Part shown: positions 26,666 through 36,083 of the stretch, piece by piece
How positions within the stretch are numbered: the first letter of the stretch is position 1
Layout: every line of letters begins with the position of its first letter
NCBI GenBank assembly: GCA_947451235.1
Contig: CANFZA010000010.1
Location: 1-41,817, forward strand
From: Methylophilaceae bacterium
Lineage (GTDB): Bacteria > Pseudomonadota > Gammaproteobacteria > Burkholderiales > Methylophilaceae
Reading direction: 5' to 3'
Length of the DNA stretch: 41,817 nucleotides
Translations under genes and position numbers: made by a program
The notes under the pieces: generated by a model
Told to the model about the DNA's origin: nothing
Databases searched by the model: none
The model's input: only the letters and a program-made list of their open reading frames with translations

Positions 26666-27187
26666 TTAAATTACCTGCAAGAAGTTATAAGGATATTTAA
26701 TTTTTCAGTACCTTAGCAAAAGTCTTTCGCAAGGTTGAATTATTAAAGATATCCATAAGTAAACAATTAGCTTAAATCAGTCACATCGCCGACCAATATA
26801 AGCAGTTTAGAGGTATATGCAATAACCACCCACCTAATCCGTGGTTTTTTTAACTAGAATTTGCAATTAACTTCAATAGCAGTGGAAATAAAGATGAACG
26901 TGTCAGATATTCCACTTTTTTGTCGCATACCATAAATTGGCAACCGCCAGCAGGCGTGTCGACTTCGGAATGAGAAAGTTACCACTCGAAGTGCGGCATT
27001 GGGGTGTAGCCGTCATTTAGTAAAATTTAAAAATAAGTCCCAGATGCGGCAAAGCGTCCATCGTAACGAGGCATCTTTAAAACTTCTAATAAGTTAATCA
27101 AATATGAGTCACTTGCCCGCTCATAAATATCAAGTCGCGCCATAAAATAAAGTCTAAGCCAAAAGCACACAAGGAGTTTTAGAAGGC
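26666..27187. other. 522-bp region without intact gene
   Basis: No intact ORF. It contains a possible decayed minus-strand reading frame (26850-27143, listed separately) and a small plus-strand hairpin aaccac / gtggtt followed by a T-run (26824-26852) with no gene in front of it. The part next to 26666 should carry the promoter of the GT9 gene. Confidence 0.5.
26850..27143 (-). pseudogene. Possible remnant of a small protein gene with two in-frame stops
   Basis: One minus-strand frame of 98 codons reads from an ATG at 27143 ('MARLDIYERASDSYLINLLE') through two internal stop codons (the second at 26979-26981) to a final stop at 26850-26852, the last part reading 'VDTPAGGCQFMVCDKKVEYL'. The composition of the pieces looks protein-like. 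The first ~15 residues faintly recall CcdB-type toxins, but the rest does not. I do not recognise the family, and chance cannot be excluded. Confidence 0.25.
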
Positions 27188-28288
27188 TTACTCGTCTGCC
27201 CCAGAATATACAAAGCGCACGCGCTTAACATTACAAAGTAATTCATAAGCAATGGTATTTGCGCTTACCGCAACTTGATTGACTTGCACTAAATCGCCCC
27301 ATAATTCCACCAAACTGCCAATATTGGCGCTAGAAATATCGGTTAAATCTACAAATAACATATCCATAGAAACGCGCCCTATCAAGCGCGTCATCACGCC
27401 ATCAACTGCAATAGGCGTACCTGTGACCGCTGATCTAGGATAGCCATCGGCATAGCCACAAGCCACCACGCCTACTATTGTGTCGCGTTCAGCGGTAAAA
27501 ATGCTGCCATAACCAATCGCTTCACCTTGGGCGATTTTGCGTATATTAATAATGCGCGAAGTTAATTGCATGACTGGGCGTAAAGGATTTTTTTCGGTTT
27601 TGCTAGCCAAGTTAGCTAAATTCGCCTGAATCGGGTCAGCGCCATACAGCATAATGCCAGGCCGCGACCACAGATTTTCCGCTTGCGGCCAAGCTAAAAT
27701 TGCCGCTGAATTTGCCAAGCTCACTTCCGCATTTAGCTCGGTAACTGCCTCTTTAAAAATTGTAATTTGCTGTTGTGTGTGCACAATATTAAGATTATCT
27801 GCATTGGCAAAATGGCTCATTAAGACTATTTTAGAGATATTTTGATGCTGAGATAATTGCGCATAAACGCTGGCATATTCAGCTGGAGAAAACCCCACTC
27901 TGTGCATGCCGCTATCCATTTTTAGCCACACTTGCACGGGTTTTTCTAGCTTAGCCGCCAGCAATATGTCTATTTGCCAAGCGTGATGAACCACTATCCA
28001 TAAATCTTGCGCTACGATTAATGCTAACTCTAAAGCCTCAAAAAAACCTTCTAGCAACAATATTGGGTTTTGAATACCAGCTTCTCGCAGTTGCAGGGCT
28101 TCTTCTAAGCTTGCCACGGCAAAACCATCGGCTTCATCTGCAATCGCATTTGCACATTGCACCGCACCGTGGCCATAAGCGTTCGCCTTAACCACCGCCA
28201 AGGCTTTACCACCATGCGCTTGCTTGGCTAATTGGTAATTGTGTCTAAACGCATCTAGGCGAATGTGTGCAATGGCTGGGCGTGACAT
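27188..28288 (-). CDS. dadX: Alanine racemase, probably catabolic (DadX-type)
   Basis: 366 residues from the ATG at 28288 (MSRPAIAHIRLDAFRHNY); the track's TTG adds nine unsupported residues. PLP lysine in 'ALAVVKANAYGHGAVQCA', TIM-barrel elements 'VWLKMDSGMHRVGFSP', 'SRPGIMLYGADP', and C-terminal 'GRVSMDMLFVDLTD' with the 'GYGSIF' catalytic Tyr region. It interconverts L- and D-alanine. The ATG lies 4 bp after the dadA stop without its own good ribosome binding site, so translation is coupled to dadA; this dadA-dadX arrangement points to alanine catabolism. If the genome has no other alr, it must also supply D-Ala for peptidoglycan. Confidence 0.92.
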   Translation of the reverse strand: MSRPAIAHIRLDAFRHNYQLAKQAHGGKALAVVKANAYGHGAVQCANAIADEADGFAVASLEEALQLREAGIQNPILLLEGFFEALELALIVAQDLWIVVHHAWQIDILLAAKLEKPVQVWLKMDSGMHRVGFSPAEYASVYAQLSQHQNISKIVLMSHFANADNLNIVHTQQQITIFKEAVTELNAEVSLANSAAILAWPQAENLWSRPGIMLYGADPIQANLANLASKTEKNPLRPVMQLTSRIINIRKIAQGEAIGYGSIFTAERDTIVGVVACGYADGYPRSAVTGTPIAVDGVMTRLIGRVSMDMLFVDLTDISSANIGSLVELWGDLVQVNQVAVSANTIAYELLCNVKRVRFVYSGADE

Positions 28289-28292
28289 AAAT

Positions 28293-29633
28293 TTAAGCCG
28301 CAAATTTAACGGCAAGACGATTCAACAAGCCGCTATTGTAGCGACTGAAATCTAAATCGTCACTTTTGATTGCGCTCTGCTGATGCGCCACTAAATCCGC
28401 TAGCAGTTGGCCAGAACCGCAAGCCATGGTCCAACCTAACGTGCCATGACCAGTATTGAGCCATACATTGTCATGCTGATTGTTATTTAACTCACTGTTA
28501 CATACGCGGCCAATAATCGGCGTGCCATCAGGCGTCATCGGGCGTAAGCCAGTCCAAAGTGTCGCGTTGGGCAAATCACCAGCATTGGGGAATAAATCGT
28601 TGGTAATCATCTCTAAAGTTTTGCGGCGGCGTGGATTCAGGCTTAAATCAAAGCCAGATAACTCTGCCATACCGCCAACGCGTATGCGATGATCAAAGCG
28701 GGTAATCGCCACTTTGTAAGTTTCATCCATGATGGTAGAAATTGGCGAAGCGCTGGCATTTAATACAGGCACGGTCAGCGAATAACCTTTTACCGGGTAC
28801 ACCGGAATATTAATGCCCAAACTTTGCATGAGTTTGCGCGAATAACTGCCTAGCGCCACCACATATTGATCGGCGCGCAAGGTTTCTAACCCAGCTTCGG
28901 TAGCAATTTCAACGCCAATTAACTTGCCATTTTTTTTACAATCGGCAGTGAGCAGGCGGTTAATTGTTACATTTTGGCGAAATTTAACGCCTAGTTTTTG
29001 TGCTTCTTCAGCTAATTGTGTGGTGAATAATTGGCAATCGCCAGTTTCATCTCCGGGTAAACGCAAACCGCCCATGAGTTTATGTTTAACCTGCGCCAAT
29101 GCTGGCTCGGCTTGCGCGCAACCATCACGGTCTAACATCTCAAAAGCAACACCGCAGCGTCTTAAAATAGCGATATCTTTAGCGGCCGCATCTAACTGAC
29201 GTTGGGTGCGAAACACTTGTAGCGTGCCTTGCGTTCTGGCTTCGTAGGCAATGCCGGTATCGGCGCGTAAAGTGCGCAAGCAATCGCGGCTATATTCGGC
29301 CAAACGCACCATGCGCTCTTTATTAACGTTATAGCTACTGGCATTACAATTTAGCAGTAATTTCATGGCCCATTGCAGCTGCCATAAACTCCAATCCGGC
29401 CGAATAGACAATGGCGAATGGCGCTGAAAAATCCATTTCATCGCTTTATGCGGAATTCCAGGCGCCGCCCAAGGCGCAGCATAACCGGGAGAAATTTGCC
29501 CGGCATTGGCAAAGCTAGTCTCCATTGCCGGCGCTGGTTGGCGATCGATGACCGTGACCTCAAAGCCTTTTTTCACCAAATAATACGCACTGGTTACGCC
29601 CAGCACGCCAGACCCTAATATAAGCACACGCAT
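28293..29633 (-). CDS. dadA: D-amino acid dehydrogenase small subunit DadA
   Basis: 446-residue FAD enzyme. The N-terminal dinucleotide fold '[19 protein letters not shown]' with acidic end 'EVTVIDRQ', then '[24 protein letters not shown]', '[11 protein letters not shown]', and the C-terminal '[15 protein letters not shown]' and '[23 protein letters not shown]' are diagnostic for DadA. It oxidises D-alanine (and other D-amino acids) to pyruvate and ammonia at the membrane, passing electrons to the respiratory chain. GGAGAG lies eight bases before the ATG. It is upstream of and coupled to dadX, and divergent from patD across 246 bp. Confidence 0.94.
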   Translation of the reverse strand: MRVLILGSGVLGVTSAYYLVKKGFEVTVIDRQPAPAMETSFANAGQISPGYAAPWAAPGIPHKAMKWIFQRHSPLSIRPDWSLWQLQWAMKLLLNCNASSYNVNKERMVRLAEYSRDCLRTLRADTGIAYEARTQGTLQVFRTQRQLDAAAKDIAILRRCGVAFEMLDRDGCAQAEPALAQVKHKLMGGLRLPGDETGDCQLFTTQLAEEAQKLGVKFRQNVTINRLLTADCKKNGKLIGVEIATEAGLETLRADQYVVALGSYSRKLMQSLGINIPVYPVKGYSLTVPVLNASASPISTIMDETYKVAITRFDHRIRVGGMAELSGFDLSLNPRRRKTLEMITNDLFPNAGDLPNATLWTGLRPMTPDGTPIIGRVCNSELNNNQHDNVWLNTGHGTLGWTMACGSGQLLADLVAHQQSAIKSDDLDFSRYNSGLLNRLAVKFAA

Positions 29634-29879
29634 TGCAGCACTCTCCGAATTTATTCTACGAAAAACAAGCTAGAAAACATAATGGCTAACGAATATGAAC
29701 AAGCCTAAACCTTTTAAACTAGAATACATAGCTGGTGCAGCAAAGAATGCTAATAAATATTGAAATAATCGCCCTGCGAAGCGCACCATCATTACCTCAC
29801 AGAGCCTGCATTAAAAATAATTCGGTATTAAGGTTACATTGTTTATTTAAAACGGCCTCTTTAATAAGGACTATGCAAT

Positions 29880-31313
29880 ATGCTTAAAATTCAAACTAAA
29901 ATGTTGATTAACGGCCAGTTTGTAGAGGGCCAAGGCGCAATAGAAAAAATCATCAATCCCGCCAGCGCTGAAGTCATCACCCAAGTGGCCGAAGCTTCGC
30001 TAGCGCAAATTCAGCAAGCTGTGTCAGCGGCCGCTAGCGCCTTTACCACTTGGAAGAAAACCACGCCGCGTGATCGCGCTACCATGTTGTTAAAACTAGC
30101 TGATGCCATTGATGCGAATGCGGAAACTTTGGCGACACTTGAGTCTATAAATTGCGGAAAACCTTATCTAGCCGCGTTAAATGATGAGATGCCAGCAGTG
30201 GCTGATGTTTTTAGGTTTTTTGCCGGCGCGGTACGCAATATGACAGGCGCACTGGCAGGTGAATATCTACCCGGCCATACCAGCATGGTCAAGCGTGATC
30301 CGCTAGGCGTAGTGGCTTCTATTGCGCCGTGGAATTACCCATTAATGATGGCGGCATGGAAGCTAGGCCCAGCGCTTGCGGCAGGCAATACCGTGGTAAT
30401 CAAACCGTCTGAAATGACGCCGCTGACCACTTTAAAATTAGCCGAGCTTATTGCTGAGATATTTCCAGCGGGCGTAGTTAATATTATCGTAGGCCGTGGC
30501 GAATCGGTTGGCGCGCCCATGATAGGCATGCCACAAGTGCAGATGATTTCGATTACCGGTGATATTTCTACTGGCCAAAAAATTATGGAAGTCGCCAGCA
30601 AAAGCGTTAAACGTACACATTTAGAATTAGGCGGCAAAGCGCCGGTGATTGTATTTGATGACGCAGATATTGCCGCAGTGGTAGAAGGCGTACGCACTTT
30701 TGGCTTTTACAATGCCGGCCAAGATTGCACAGCCGCTTGCCGCATTTATGCGGGGAAAAAAATCTACGAAAAATTAGTCGCCGAACTTATTTCAGCTGTT
30801 GCCAGCATTAAAATTGGCGAGCAACATGATGACGGCGTAGAAATGGGGCCTTTGATTTCAGCCCGTCAACGTGATCGCGTAGCAGGCTTTGTGGAACGCG
30901 CAGCCGCACAAAAGCATATTGAAATTACCACAGGCGGAAAAATCAGCGACCGACGCGGCTTCTTTTATGAACCCACCATCATCGCCGGCGCGCTGCAAAC
31001 CGATGAAATTGTCAGCAAAGAAGTGTTTGGACCTGTGGTTTCAATCACCCGCTTTGATGATGAAGCACAAGTAATTGGCTGGGCAAATGAGTCTGAATAT
31101 GGGTTGGCAAGCTCAGTTTGGACGGCAGATATAGGCCGTGCGATGCGCGTTTCTGCCGAGTTGCAATATGGCTGCACATGGGTCAATACGCATTTTATGC
31201 TGGTATCAGAAATGCCGCATGGCGGAATGAAAAAATCTGGCTATGGCAAAGATATGTCGATGTACGCAATTGAAGATTACAGTTGTGTTAGACATGTGAT
31301 GGTTAAATTGTAA
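29880..31313 (+). CDS. patD: Gamma-aminobutyraldehyde dehydrogenase
   Basis: 477 residues, resembling E. coli PatD (YdcW) along its full length: '[20 protein letters not shown]', '[15 protein letters not shown]', '[23 protein letters not shown]', '[18 protein letters not shown]' (general base Glu), '[18 protein letters not shown]' (nucleophile Cys) and '[25 protein letters not shown]'. It oxidises 4-aminobutanal, the SpuC product, to GABA with NAD+. It is away from the main polyamine locus but divergent from dadA-dadX, sharing a 246-bp control region. AAGGA is eight to nine bases before the ATG. Confidence 0.95.
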   Translation: MLKIQTKMLINGQFVEGQGAIEKIINPASAEVITQVAEASLAQIQQAVSAAASAFTTWKKTTPRDRATMLLKLADAIDANAETLATLESINCGKPYLAALNDEMPAVADVFRFFAGAVRNMTGALAGEYLPGHTSMVKRDPLGVVASIAPWNYPLMMAAWKLGPALAAGNTVVIKPSEMTPLTTLKLAELIAEIFPAGVVNIIVGRGESVGAPMIGMPQVQMISITGDISTGQKIMEVASKSVKRTHLELGGKAPVIVFDDADIAAVVEGVRTFGFYNAGQDCTAACRIYAGKKIYEKLVAELISAVASIKIGEQHDDGVEMGPLISARQRDRVAGFVERAAAQKHIEITTGGKISDRRGFFYEPTIIAGALQTDEIVSKEVFGPVVSITRFDDEAQVIGWANESEYGLASSVWTADIGRAMRVSAELQYGCTWVNTHFMLVSEMPHGGMKKSGYGKDMSMYAIEDYSCVRHVMVKL

Positions 31314-31322
31314 AGTAAGACT

Positions 31323-31384
31323 CAGTTGTAAATGCTCAGAAGCATTTACAACTGAATGCCTATCTAGTTGCTAGGCATTCAGTT
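31323..31384. terminator. Tandem hairpins between patD and glycine-zipper gene
   Basis: First stem: cagttgtaaatgct (31323-31336) with agcatttacaactg (31341-31354), 14 bp, loop caga. Second stem: aactgaatgccta (31350-31362) with taggcattcagtt (31372-31384), 13 bp. They share bases 31350-31354. They sit 9 bp after patD, in front of the convergent lipoprotein gene. No U-run follows, so termination may be rho-dependent or the stems may protect mRNA ends. Confidence 0.6.
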
Positions 31385-31421
31385 AATAAACTTCAAGCCA
31401 AACGACTGTTCAATTCAGCGC

Positions 31422-31658
31422 TTACTTTTTACGCTTAGACGGTTGACCCTCAATTTGATTACCGATAACACCACCGATGGCCGCACCGCCTGCAGTACCA
31501 ATACCGCTTCCGCCTGTGAGTATCGCGCCAGCGACAGCACCAACACCAGCGCCAGTAATGGTGTTTTTATCGCGTCTAGATAAGTTACTACAACTACTTA
31601 AGCTTAAAATAATTAATGCTGCAAGCACACCAACTGTAATTCTATGTTTTGAGTTCAT
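31422..31658 (-). CDS. Glycine-zipper lipoprotein
   Basis: Start set at the ATG at 31658 (MNSKHRITVG), preceded by GAGGAGG; the track's longer start is unsupported. The 78-residue product has a short signal peptide ending in a lipobox (LSSC), so the mature protein is probably a lipoprotein with Cys ~23 as N-terminus. The rest is a glycine-zipper segment 'GAGVGAVAGAILTGGSGIG' and 'GGAAIGGVIGNQIEG', followed by a basic tail. Such proteins (OsmB/YMGG-like) sit in the outer membrane and are often stress-induced; the exact role is unknown. Monocistronic. Confidence 0.85.
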   Translation of the reverse strand: MNSKHRITVGVLAALIILSLSSCSNLSRRDKNTITGAGVGAVAGAILTGGSGIGTAGGAAIGGVIGNQIEGQPSKRKK

Positions 31659-31794
31659 ATTAGCCACCTCCTCATTAATTAAAAACACAAAAAATTTGAC
31701 TAAAGAGTTGACTAAAAAGTTCAACAAAAAACACTGAGTTTATAAAAATTACACTATATTAACAATAACTTACAAAAAATAACATTTAAAAAAT

Positions 31795-32559
31795 CTAACG
31801 ATAGTCATTACTTGCAGCTTGGCAAATCGCCACAAAATCAGCCGTATTCAGCGACGCGCTACCCACCAATCCACCGTCAATATCAGGCATAGAAAATAAT
31901 TCTGCTGCGTTACCTGCATTTACGCTACCGCCATAAAGAATCCGAATATTTTTTGCAATATCCGCATTTAACATTTCAATGTGACCACGCAAAAAGCTTA
32001 AAATATTTTGTGCATGGGCTGGCGATGCTGCCTTGCCTGTACCGATTGCCCACACCGGTTCATAGGCGACAACTCCGCCAGCCAAACCTTCTACACCAAT
32101 TTCGTTAATTACTGCGTTGAGTTGCCTAATGGTTACAACGTCGGTGATGCCATCTTCATATTCGTCTAAGGTTTCACCTATACATAAAATCGGTTTCAAA
32201 CCGGCTTTTGTAGCGACTTCAAAACGCTCGCCTATAGAATGGTCAGTGTCATGCCCACGCTGGCGGCGCTCTGAATGGCCAATGATGACATATTCACAGC
32301 TAAATTCAGTCAACATGCCTGGTGACACTGAACCGGTATAAGCCCCAGACTCGTAACGGCTCATATTCTGGCCGCCCCACGCAATTGCACTGCCTTTTAA
32401 TAGTGCTTCAGCCTGAAATAAATAGGGATGCGGCACACACACCGCATAATCAGCATTTTGATAATCACGCGTGCCTGCCAGCAGACCTTCCAAAAAAGCT
32501 TTGTTACTGGCTAGCGAGCCATTCATCTTGCGGTTGGCAACAACCAGTTTACGTCTCAT
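31795..32559 (-). CDS. tpiA: Triosephosphate isomerase
   Basis: Start set at the ATG at 32559 (MRRKLVVANRKMNGS), with AAGGA seven bases upstream; 254 residues, normal length. Catalytic His is in 'YVIIGHSERRQ', catalytic Glu in 'GVVAYEPVWAIGTGKAASP', and the phosphate-binding end is 'RILYGGSVNAGNAAELF' and 'GGLVGSASL'. It interconverts dihydroxyacetone phosphate and glyceraldehyde 3-phosphate. The near-universal N-terminal NWK motif reads NRK here (Trp to Arg), with the catalytic Lys kept. secG and nuo genes, the usual neighbours in betaproteobacteria, are missing. Confidence 0.93.
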   Translation of the reverse strand: MRRKLVVANRKMNGSLASNKAFLEGLLAGTRDYQNADYAVCVPHPYLFQAEALLKGSAIAWGGQNMSRYESGAYTGSVSPGMLTEFSCEYVIIGHSERRQRGHDTDHSIGERFEVATKAGLKPILCIGETLDEYEDGITDVVTIRQLNAVINEIGVEGLAGGVVAYEPVWAIGTGKAASPAHAQNILSFLRGHIEMLNADIAKNIRILYGGSVNAGNAAELFSMPDIDGGLVGSASLNTADFVAICQAASNDYR

Positions 32560-32702
32560 TACACATCCTTTTGGCATTCATTTAATCGCAAATAGCTGCG
32601 CATTTAGCATCACAAACGTCATTTAAGTGAAATTCTTGCTTTATTGAGCAAGCGGTATTCAAGCGAACAAGCTTTATGGTCATTTTTTTGAACATATATT
32701 GC

Positions 32703-33704
32703 CTAATACCAAGCACGTTGTTGAGTCACGTTAAGAAAAGTCCATGCAACCACCCGGCTTTTCTTTTGGCCTTGCGCCATCTCTATCGTTTTAACTTGTT
32801 GTGCATTCACCTTTTTTAAAGCGCGATAGACACTAGGCAAACTGGTAGCCTTAGAAATTAAAGTAGAAAACCATAAACATTGCTGACCAATCAACTGGCT
32901 TTCATTCACCATAATATTCACAAAGGCCTCTTCGCCTCCGGCACAATATAACTCTGCCGCTTGCCCACCAAAATTAAGCACTGGTTTGTTTTGGAAGGCT
33001 GATTTTTGAGCGGGTATTTTTTGAAGAGTCGCTTTTTCTGCGCCAGAATTTTTACCTAAATTTCGTAGCTTTCTTTCTGTACCCGCTTGCGCCTCTTGCA
33101 AAGAAGCATGAAAAGGCGGATTGCACATCGTCAAATCAAACCTATCATCAGGTTGCACCAGTCCTTTAAAAATGGCGTTTGCCGAAGTTTGCAAACGTAA
33201 TTCAATAGACTCAGCTAGACCAAGATTAGCCGCCAAAATATGCTGCGCATTTTCAATCGCTACTGAATCAATATCTGCGCCTGTAAAATGCCAGCCGTAT
33301 TCACACTGGCCAATCAGCGGGTAAATTGCATTTGCACCCACACCAATATCCAGTACGCTTACAGCGTTACCCGTAGGAATAACACCGCCGTTAACACTTG
33401 CTAATAAATCTGCCATATAGTGCAAATAATCTGCCCGACCTGGAATAGGTGGACAAAGAAACTGTGCTGGAATATCCCATTTTGAAATATTGTAAAAGCA
33501 CTTAAGTAATGCACTATTTAGCGCCTTCACTGCCTGCGGATTAGCAAAATCAATGGACGCGTCATTGTGTGCGTTTAATTGTACAAATTTAGCCAGCACT
33601 GGGCTAGCTTGTACTAACGCCGCAAAATCGTAGCGACCTCTGTGCTTATTACGTGGGTGTAGGCCAGTTTTTTCTATGGGAAAAGTTCGAGGATTTTCAA
33701 TCAT
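32703..33704 (-). CDS. rlmF: 23S rRNA (adenine(1618)-N(6))-methyltransferase
   Basis: 333-residue SAM-dependent methyltransferase. '[13 protein letters not shown]' at the N-terminus, '[27 protein letters not shown]', '[20 protein letters not shown]', SAM motif I '[18 protein letters not shown]', and the catalytic N6-adenine motif NPPF in '[12 protein letters not shown]' all match RlmF (YbiN). It methylates A1618 of 23S rRNA. A Lys/Gln-rich insertion lies around residues 215-240. Divergent from the EAL-HDOD gene, 143 bp upstream of tpiA on the same strand. Confidence 0.93.
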   Translation of the reverse strand: MIENPRTFPIEKTGLHPRNKHRGRYDFAALVQASPVLAKFVQLNAHNDASIDFANPQAVKALNSALLKCFYNISKWDIPAQFLCPPIPGRADYLHYMADLLASVNGGVIPTGNAVSVLDIGVGANAIYPLIGQCEYGWHFTGADIDSVAIENAQHILAANLGLAESIELRLQTSANAIFKGLVQPDDRFDLTMCNPPFHASLQEAQAGTERKLRNLGKNSGAEKATLQKIPAQKSAFQNKPVLNFGGQAAELYCAGGEEAFVNIMVNESQLIGQQCLWFSTLISKATSLPSVYRALKKVNAQQVKTIEMAQGQKKSRVVAWTFLNVTQQRAWY

Positions 33705-33963
33705 ACTAGCTGTAGAAGAATTTGCATTTTACTAAGAACATCAATAAGCGCTAAAAACATGGTGGAGAGTCATCAAAATAATAAGTTGTAGCATAGCATA
33801 ATCGCTATGATGATTTTTTTGAAAAGTAGTTAGCACAACATTCAGAGCCTGAATTAAGCGCATAATTCAACTCTGTTTATCACAGCGATTTATTATATTT
33901 AGGGTTAACATCTCACTTAAGATGTCTTTAATCACGCAATTGTAAAATTTGAGAGCAGAAGAA

Positions 33964-35178
33964 ATGGAAGATCAAGCATTTATAGGGCGTCAGCCCATTA
34001 TGGATGTAAAGCAGCACATTATTGGCTACGAACTATTTTTTAGGCATAGTGCAGAAGCCCAAAATGCAGTGTTTGAAGATGAAGTTAAAGCCTATTCCAG
34101 CGTATTAATGAGTACCATTGGTGGCATGGATATACAGTGGCTATTAGGTGATAAGCTGGCATTCATCAACGTCAATGAGACGATGTTAACCAGTGAGTTT
34201 CTTGAATTAATGCCGCCTAAACGCACCGTTCTTGAAATTCTCCGCAGTGTTCAAGCTAGTAATGAAGTTATCGAGAGATGCAAACAACTTCGCATTTTAG
34301 GATTTGGGATTGCGCTGGATAACCCCCAGTTAACACCAGATTCACAAGCGTTATTGCAATGTGCTGATTACATTAAAATCGACATTCAAAGTATCGACAT
34401 GGCTGATTTAGCTGAAACTTTCAATAGGTTTAATATTCCACCCGCAAAAATGATTGCTGAAAAGGTTGAAACAGATACACAGTTTCAAGCATGTCAAAAA
34501 GCTGGTTTCCGACTATTTCAGGGCTTTCATTTTGCCCGTCCAGAAACCTTCACCGCAAAGGTCATCAACGCCTCTTTTGATAGCGTATTGAATATTCTTA
34601 ACACTGTAAGTAGAGATTCAGAAAATAGTGAAATTGAAGCCGGGTTTAAACGCGATGCGGCATTGTCATTTAAGCTATTACGTTACATCAACTCTGTTGG
34701 CTTTGGCCTGTCATGTGAGATCCAATCTATTGGCCATGCACTCACCATTTTAGGCAGAAAACAGCTTTACCGCTGGCTTACTTTATTAATGGTAACGGCC
34801 GGAGAAAACTCTACGCCACCTGCGCTGATGAAAACTTCAATCACGCGTGGCCGCTTAACTGAATTGCTAGGCGAGAGTTACTTTGAAAAACACGATAGAG
34901 ATAACTTATTCATTGTTGGCGTATTTTCGCTATTAGATGCAATTCTAAAAATGCCTATGGAACAAATACTTGAAAAAATACAGTTGCCAGATGCCGTTTC
35001 TGAAGCCTTACTAACGCGTTCAGGCATCTATGGCCCATTTTTACAATTAACCGAAGCTTGCGAAGATGCAAACAGCGAAAAAATTCTAGCGCTAGCTGAG
35101 TTATTACAATTCGATGCCAATAAAGTCAATGAATGCCACATATCGGCCTTGGCATGGGTAGAAACACTTGGCATTTAA
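33964..35178 (+). CDS. EAL-HDOD signalling protein (YuxH family), degenerate EAL
   Basis: 404 residues from the ATG at 33964; the track's TTG five codons earlier is inside the purine-rich ribosome binding region. Residues ~1-195 form an EAL-like domain beginning 'FIGRQPIMDVKQHIIGYELFFR' where the EAL triad is replaced by YEL, and the DDFGTG motif reads 'ALDNPQL'. Key metal ligands are lost, so c-di-GMP hydrolysis is unlikely. Residues ~200-400 form an HDOD domain ('DAALSFKLLRYINSVGFG', 'QSIGHALTILGRKQLYRWL'). Such proteins are protein-interaction regulators in c-di-GMP, motility or stress signalling. It is convergent with the YcgR-like gene. Confidence 0.88.
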   Translation: MEDQAFIGRQPIMDVKQHIIGYELFFRHSAEAQNAVFEDEVKAYSSVLMSTIGGMDIQWLLGDKLAFINVNETMLTSEFLELMPPKRTVLEILRSVQASNEVIERCKQLRILGFGIALDNPQLTPDSQALLQCADYIKIDIQSIDMADLAETFNRFNIPPAKMIAEKVETDTQFQACQKAGFRLFQGFHFARPETFTAKVINASFDSVLNILNTVSRDSENSEIEAGFKRDAALSFKLLRYINSVGFGLSCEIQSIGHALTILGRKQLYRWLTLLMVTAGENSTPPALMKTSITRGRLTELLGESYFEKHDRDNLFIVGVFSLLDAILKMPMEQILEKIQLPDAVSEALLTRSGIYGPFLQLTEACEDANSEKILALAELLQFDANKVNECHISALAWVETLGI

Positions 35179-35253
35179 ATGCTGGCGAACTTATAAGTTA
35201 GTTGGATTTAATATGGTTAGATTAATAAAGCCGGTGTATTTCAGATGCATTTA

Positions 35254-35291
35254 AAGAGCGCTGCAGAGGATATATGGGGTGCGGCGCTCTT
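35254..35291. terminator. Hairpin between convergent EAL-HDOD and ycgR-like genes
   Basis: An 8-bp stem aagagcgc (35254-35261) / gcgctctt (35284-35291) encloses a 22-nt loop, in the gap between two convergent genes. It has no U-run. Weak candidate for a shared transcription end. Confidence 0.3.
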
Positions 35292-35336
35292 ATCAGTAAT
35301 TTTTAGTAATTTAGTGAACACTACTACCCCGATTTT

Positions 35337-36083
35337 TTATTTAGCACCGTTTGCCAAGGCAATCTCAAGGCGTTCTAAGTTATAAGTGTATTGATTAATC
35401 AAACCTTCATTGCCGCGTGAAGGTTTAATAAATTCAAAACTAATTCTATTTTTCAGCGCACCATCTTTCATCGTAATCGCCGTAATACTCTTAACCTGCA
35501 AAGTTAAGCTGGTCACGCCCACATCGGGAAAACTAATTTGGCATCTATCAAAACTAGCGCCCAACACAAATACTGGGTCTAACGGGTTAGCTATAATTGT
35601 TGCAACACCGCCTAAGCTTACATCAATAAGCATTAAATCTATCAATCGGTCATCATCGTCCACAGGGATTTGGCATAAAACTGGATTAACGATAGGCGTG
35701 GCAAGTCGGTAAAACTCTCGACGTTGCAAGCGAATAAGCTTTTGAGGCAAAGCAATTTTAATGGCTTTACCATCTGTTAGCGCAACTAAAGAAATATGCG
35801 CGCTGGTCCACTTAATGCGAATACCATCATCTTTAGAAAAAACAACATGATGACTTGCCAACAGCCTATGATTAAACGCTTCATCAAGTCCAATATCGAG
35901 GTATACAGCGTGATGTTGTACATCAACCTCAATTACCGTCGTTAAGCACTCATCAGCACCGTGATTAAACGATACTTTAAGCATTACTTTCTTTTTAGAT
36001 AACTCATTAAGAATCTGAGTGATTTCTTTCAGGTTATGAACAAGATACGTCTCTTCTTCAGGCAGGTGTGTCACGCGTTCCAT
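35337..36083 (-). CDS. ycgR: YcgR-like PilZ domain protein (c-di-GMP receptor)
   Basis: Start placed at the ATG at 36083 (MERVTHLPEEET), with GGGAT four bases upstream; 248 residues. The N-terminal half is a YcgR-N (PilZN) beta-barrel; the PilZ domain follows, with the c-di-GMP binding switch 'RLQRREFYRLATP' (RxxxR type, near residue 117) and the second motif 'DVSLGGVATII'. In flagellated proteobacteria YcgR binds c-di-GMP and brakes the flagellar motor. No flagellar gene is visible here, so the target is not certain. With the neighbouring EAL-HDOD protein and the GGDEF-EAL enzyme, this is the third c-di-GMP-related gene in the window. Confidence 0.85.
   Translation of the reverse strand: MERVTHLPEEETYLVHNLKEITQILNELSKKKVMLKVSFNHGADECLTTVIEVDVQHHAVYLDIGLDEAFNHRLLASHHVVFSKDDGIRIKWTSAHISLVALTDGKAIKIALPQKLIRLQRREFYRLATPIVNPVLCQIPVDDDDRLIDLMLIDVSLGGVATIIANPLDPVFVLGASFDRCQISFPDVGVTSLTLQVKSITAITMKDGALKNRISFEFIKPSRGNEGLINQYTYNLERLEIALANGAK

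Noticed and set aside
26824-26852. Plus-strand terminator-like hairpin (aaccac/gtggtt + T-run), possible small RNA end
   Set aside because: Stem is only 6 bp and no promoter or gene could be found upstream on the plus strand; noted only within the gap entry.
27100-27143. CcdB toxin gene
   Set aside because: Only the first ~15 residues look similar and the frame then diverges and hits stops; no CcdA partner is nearby.
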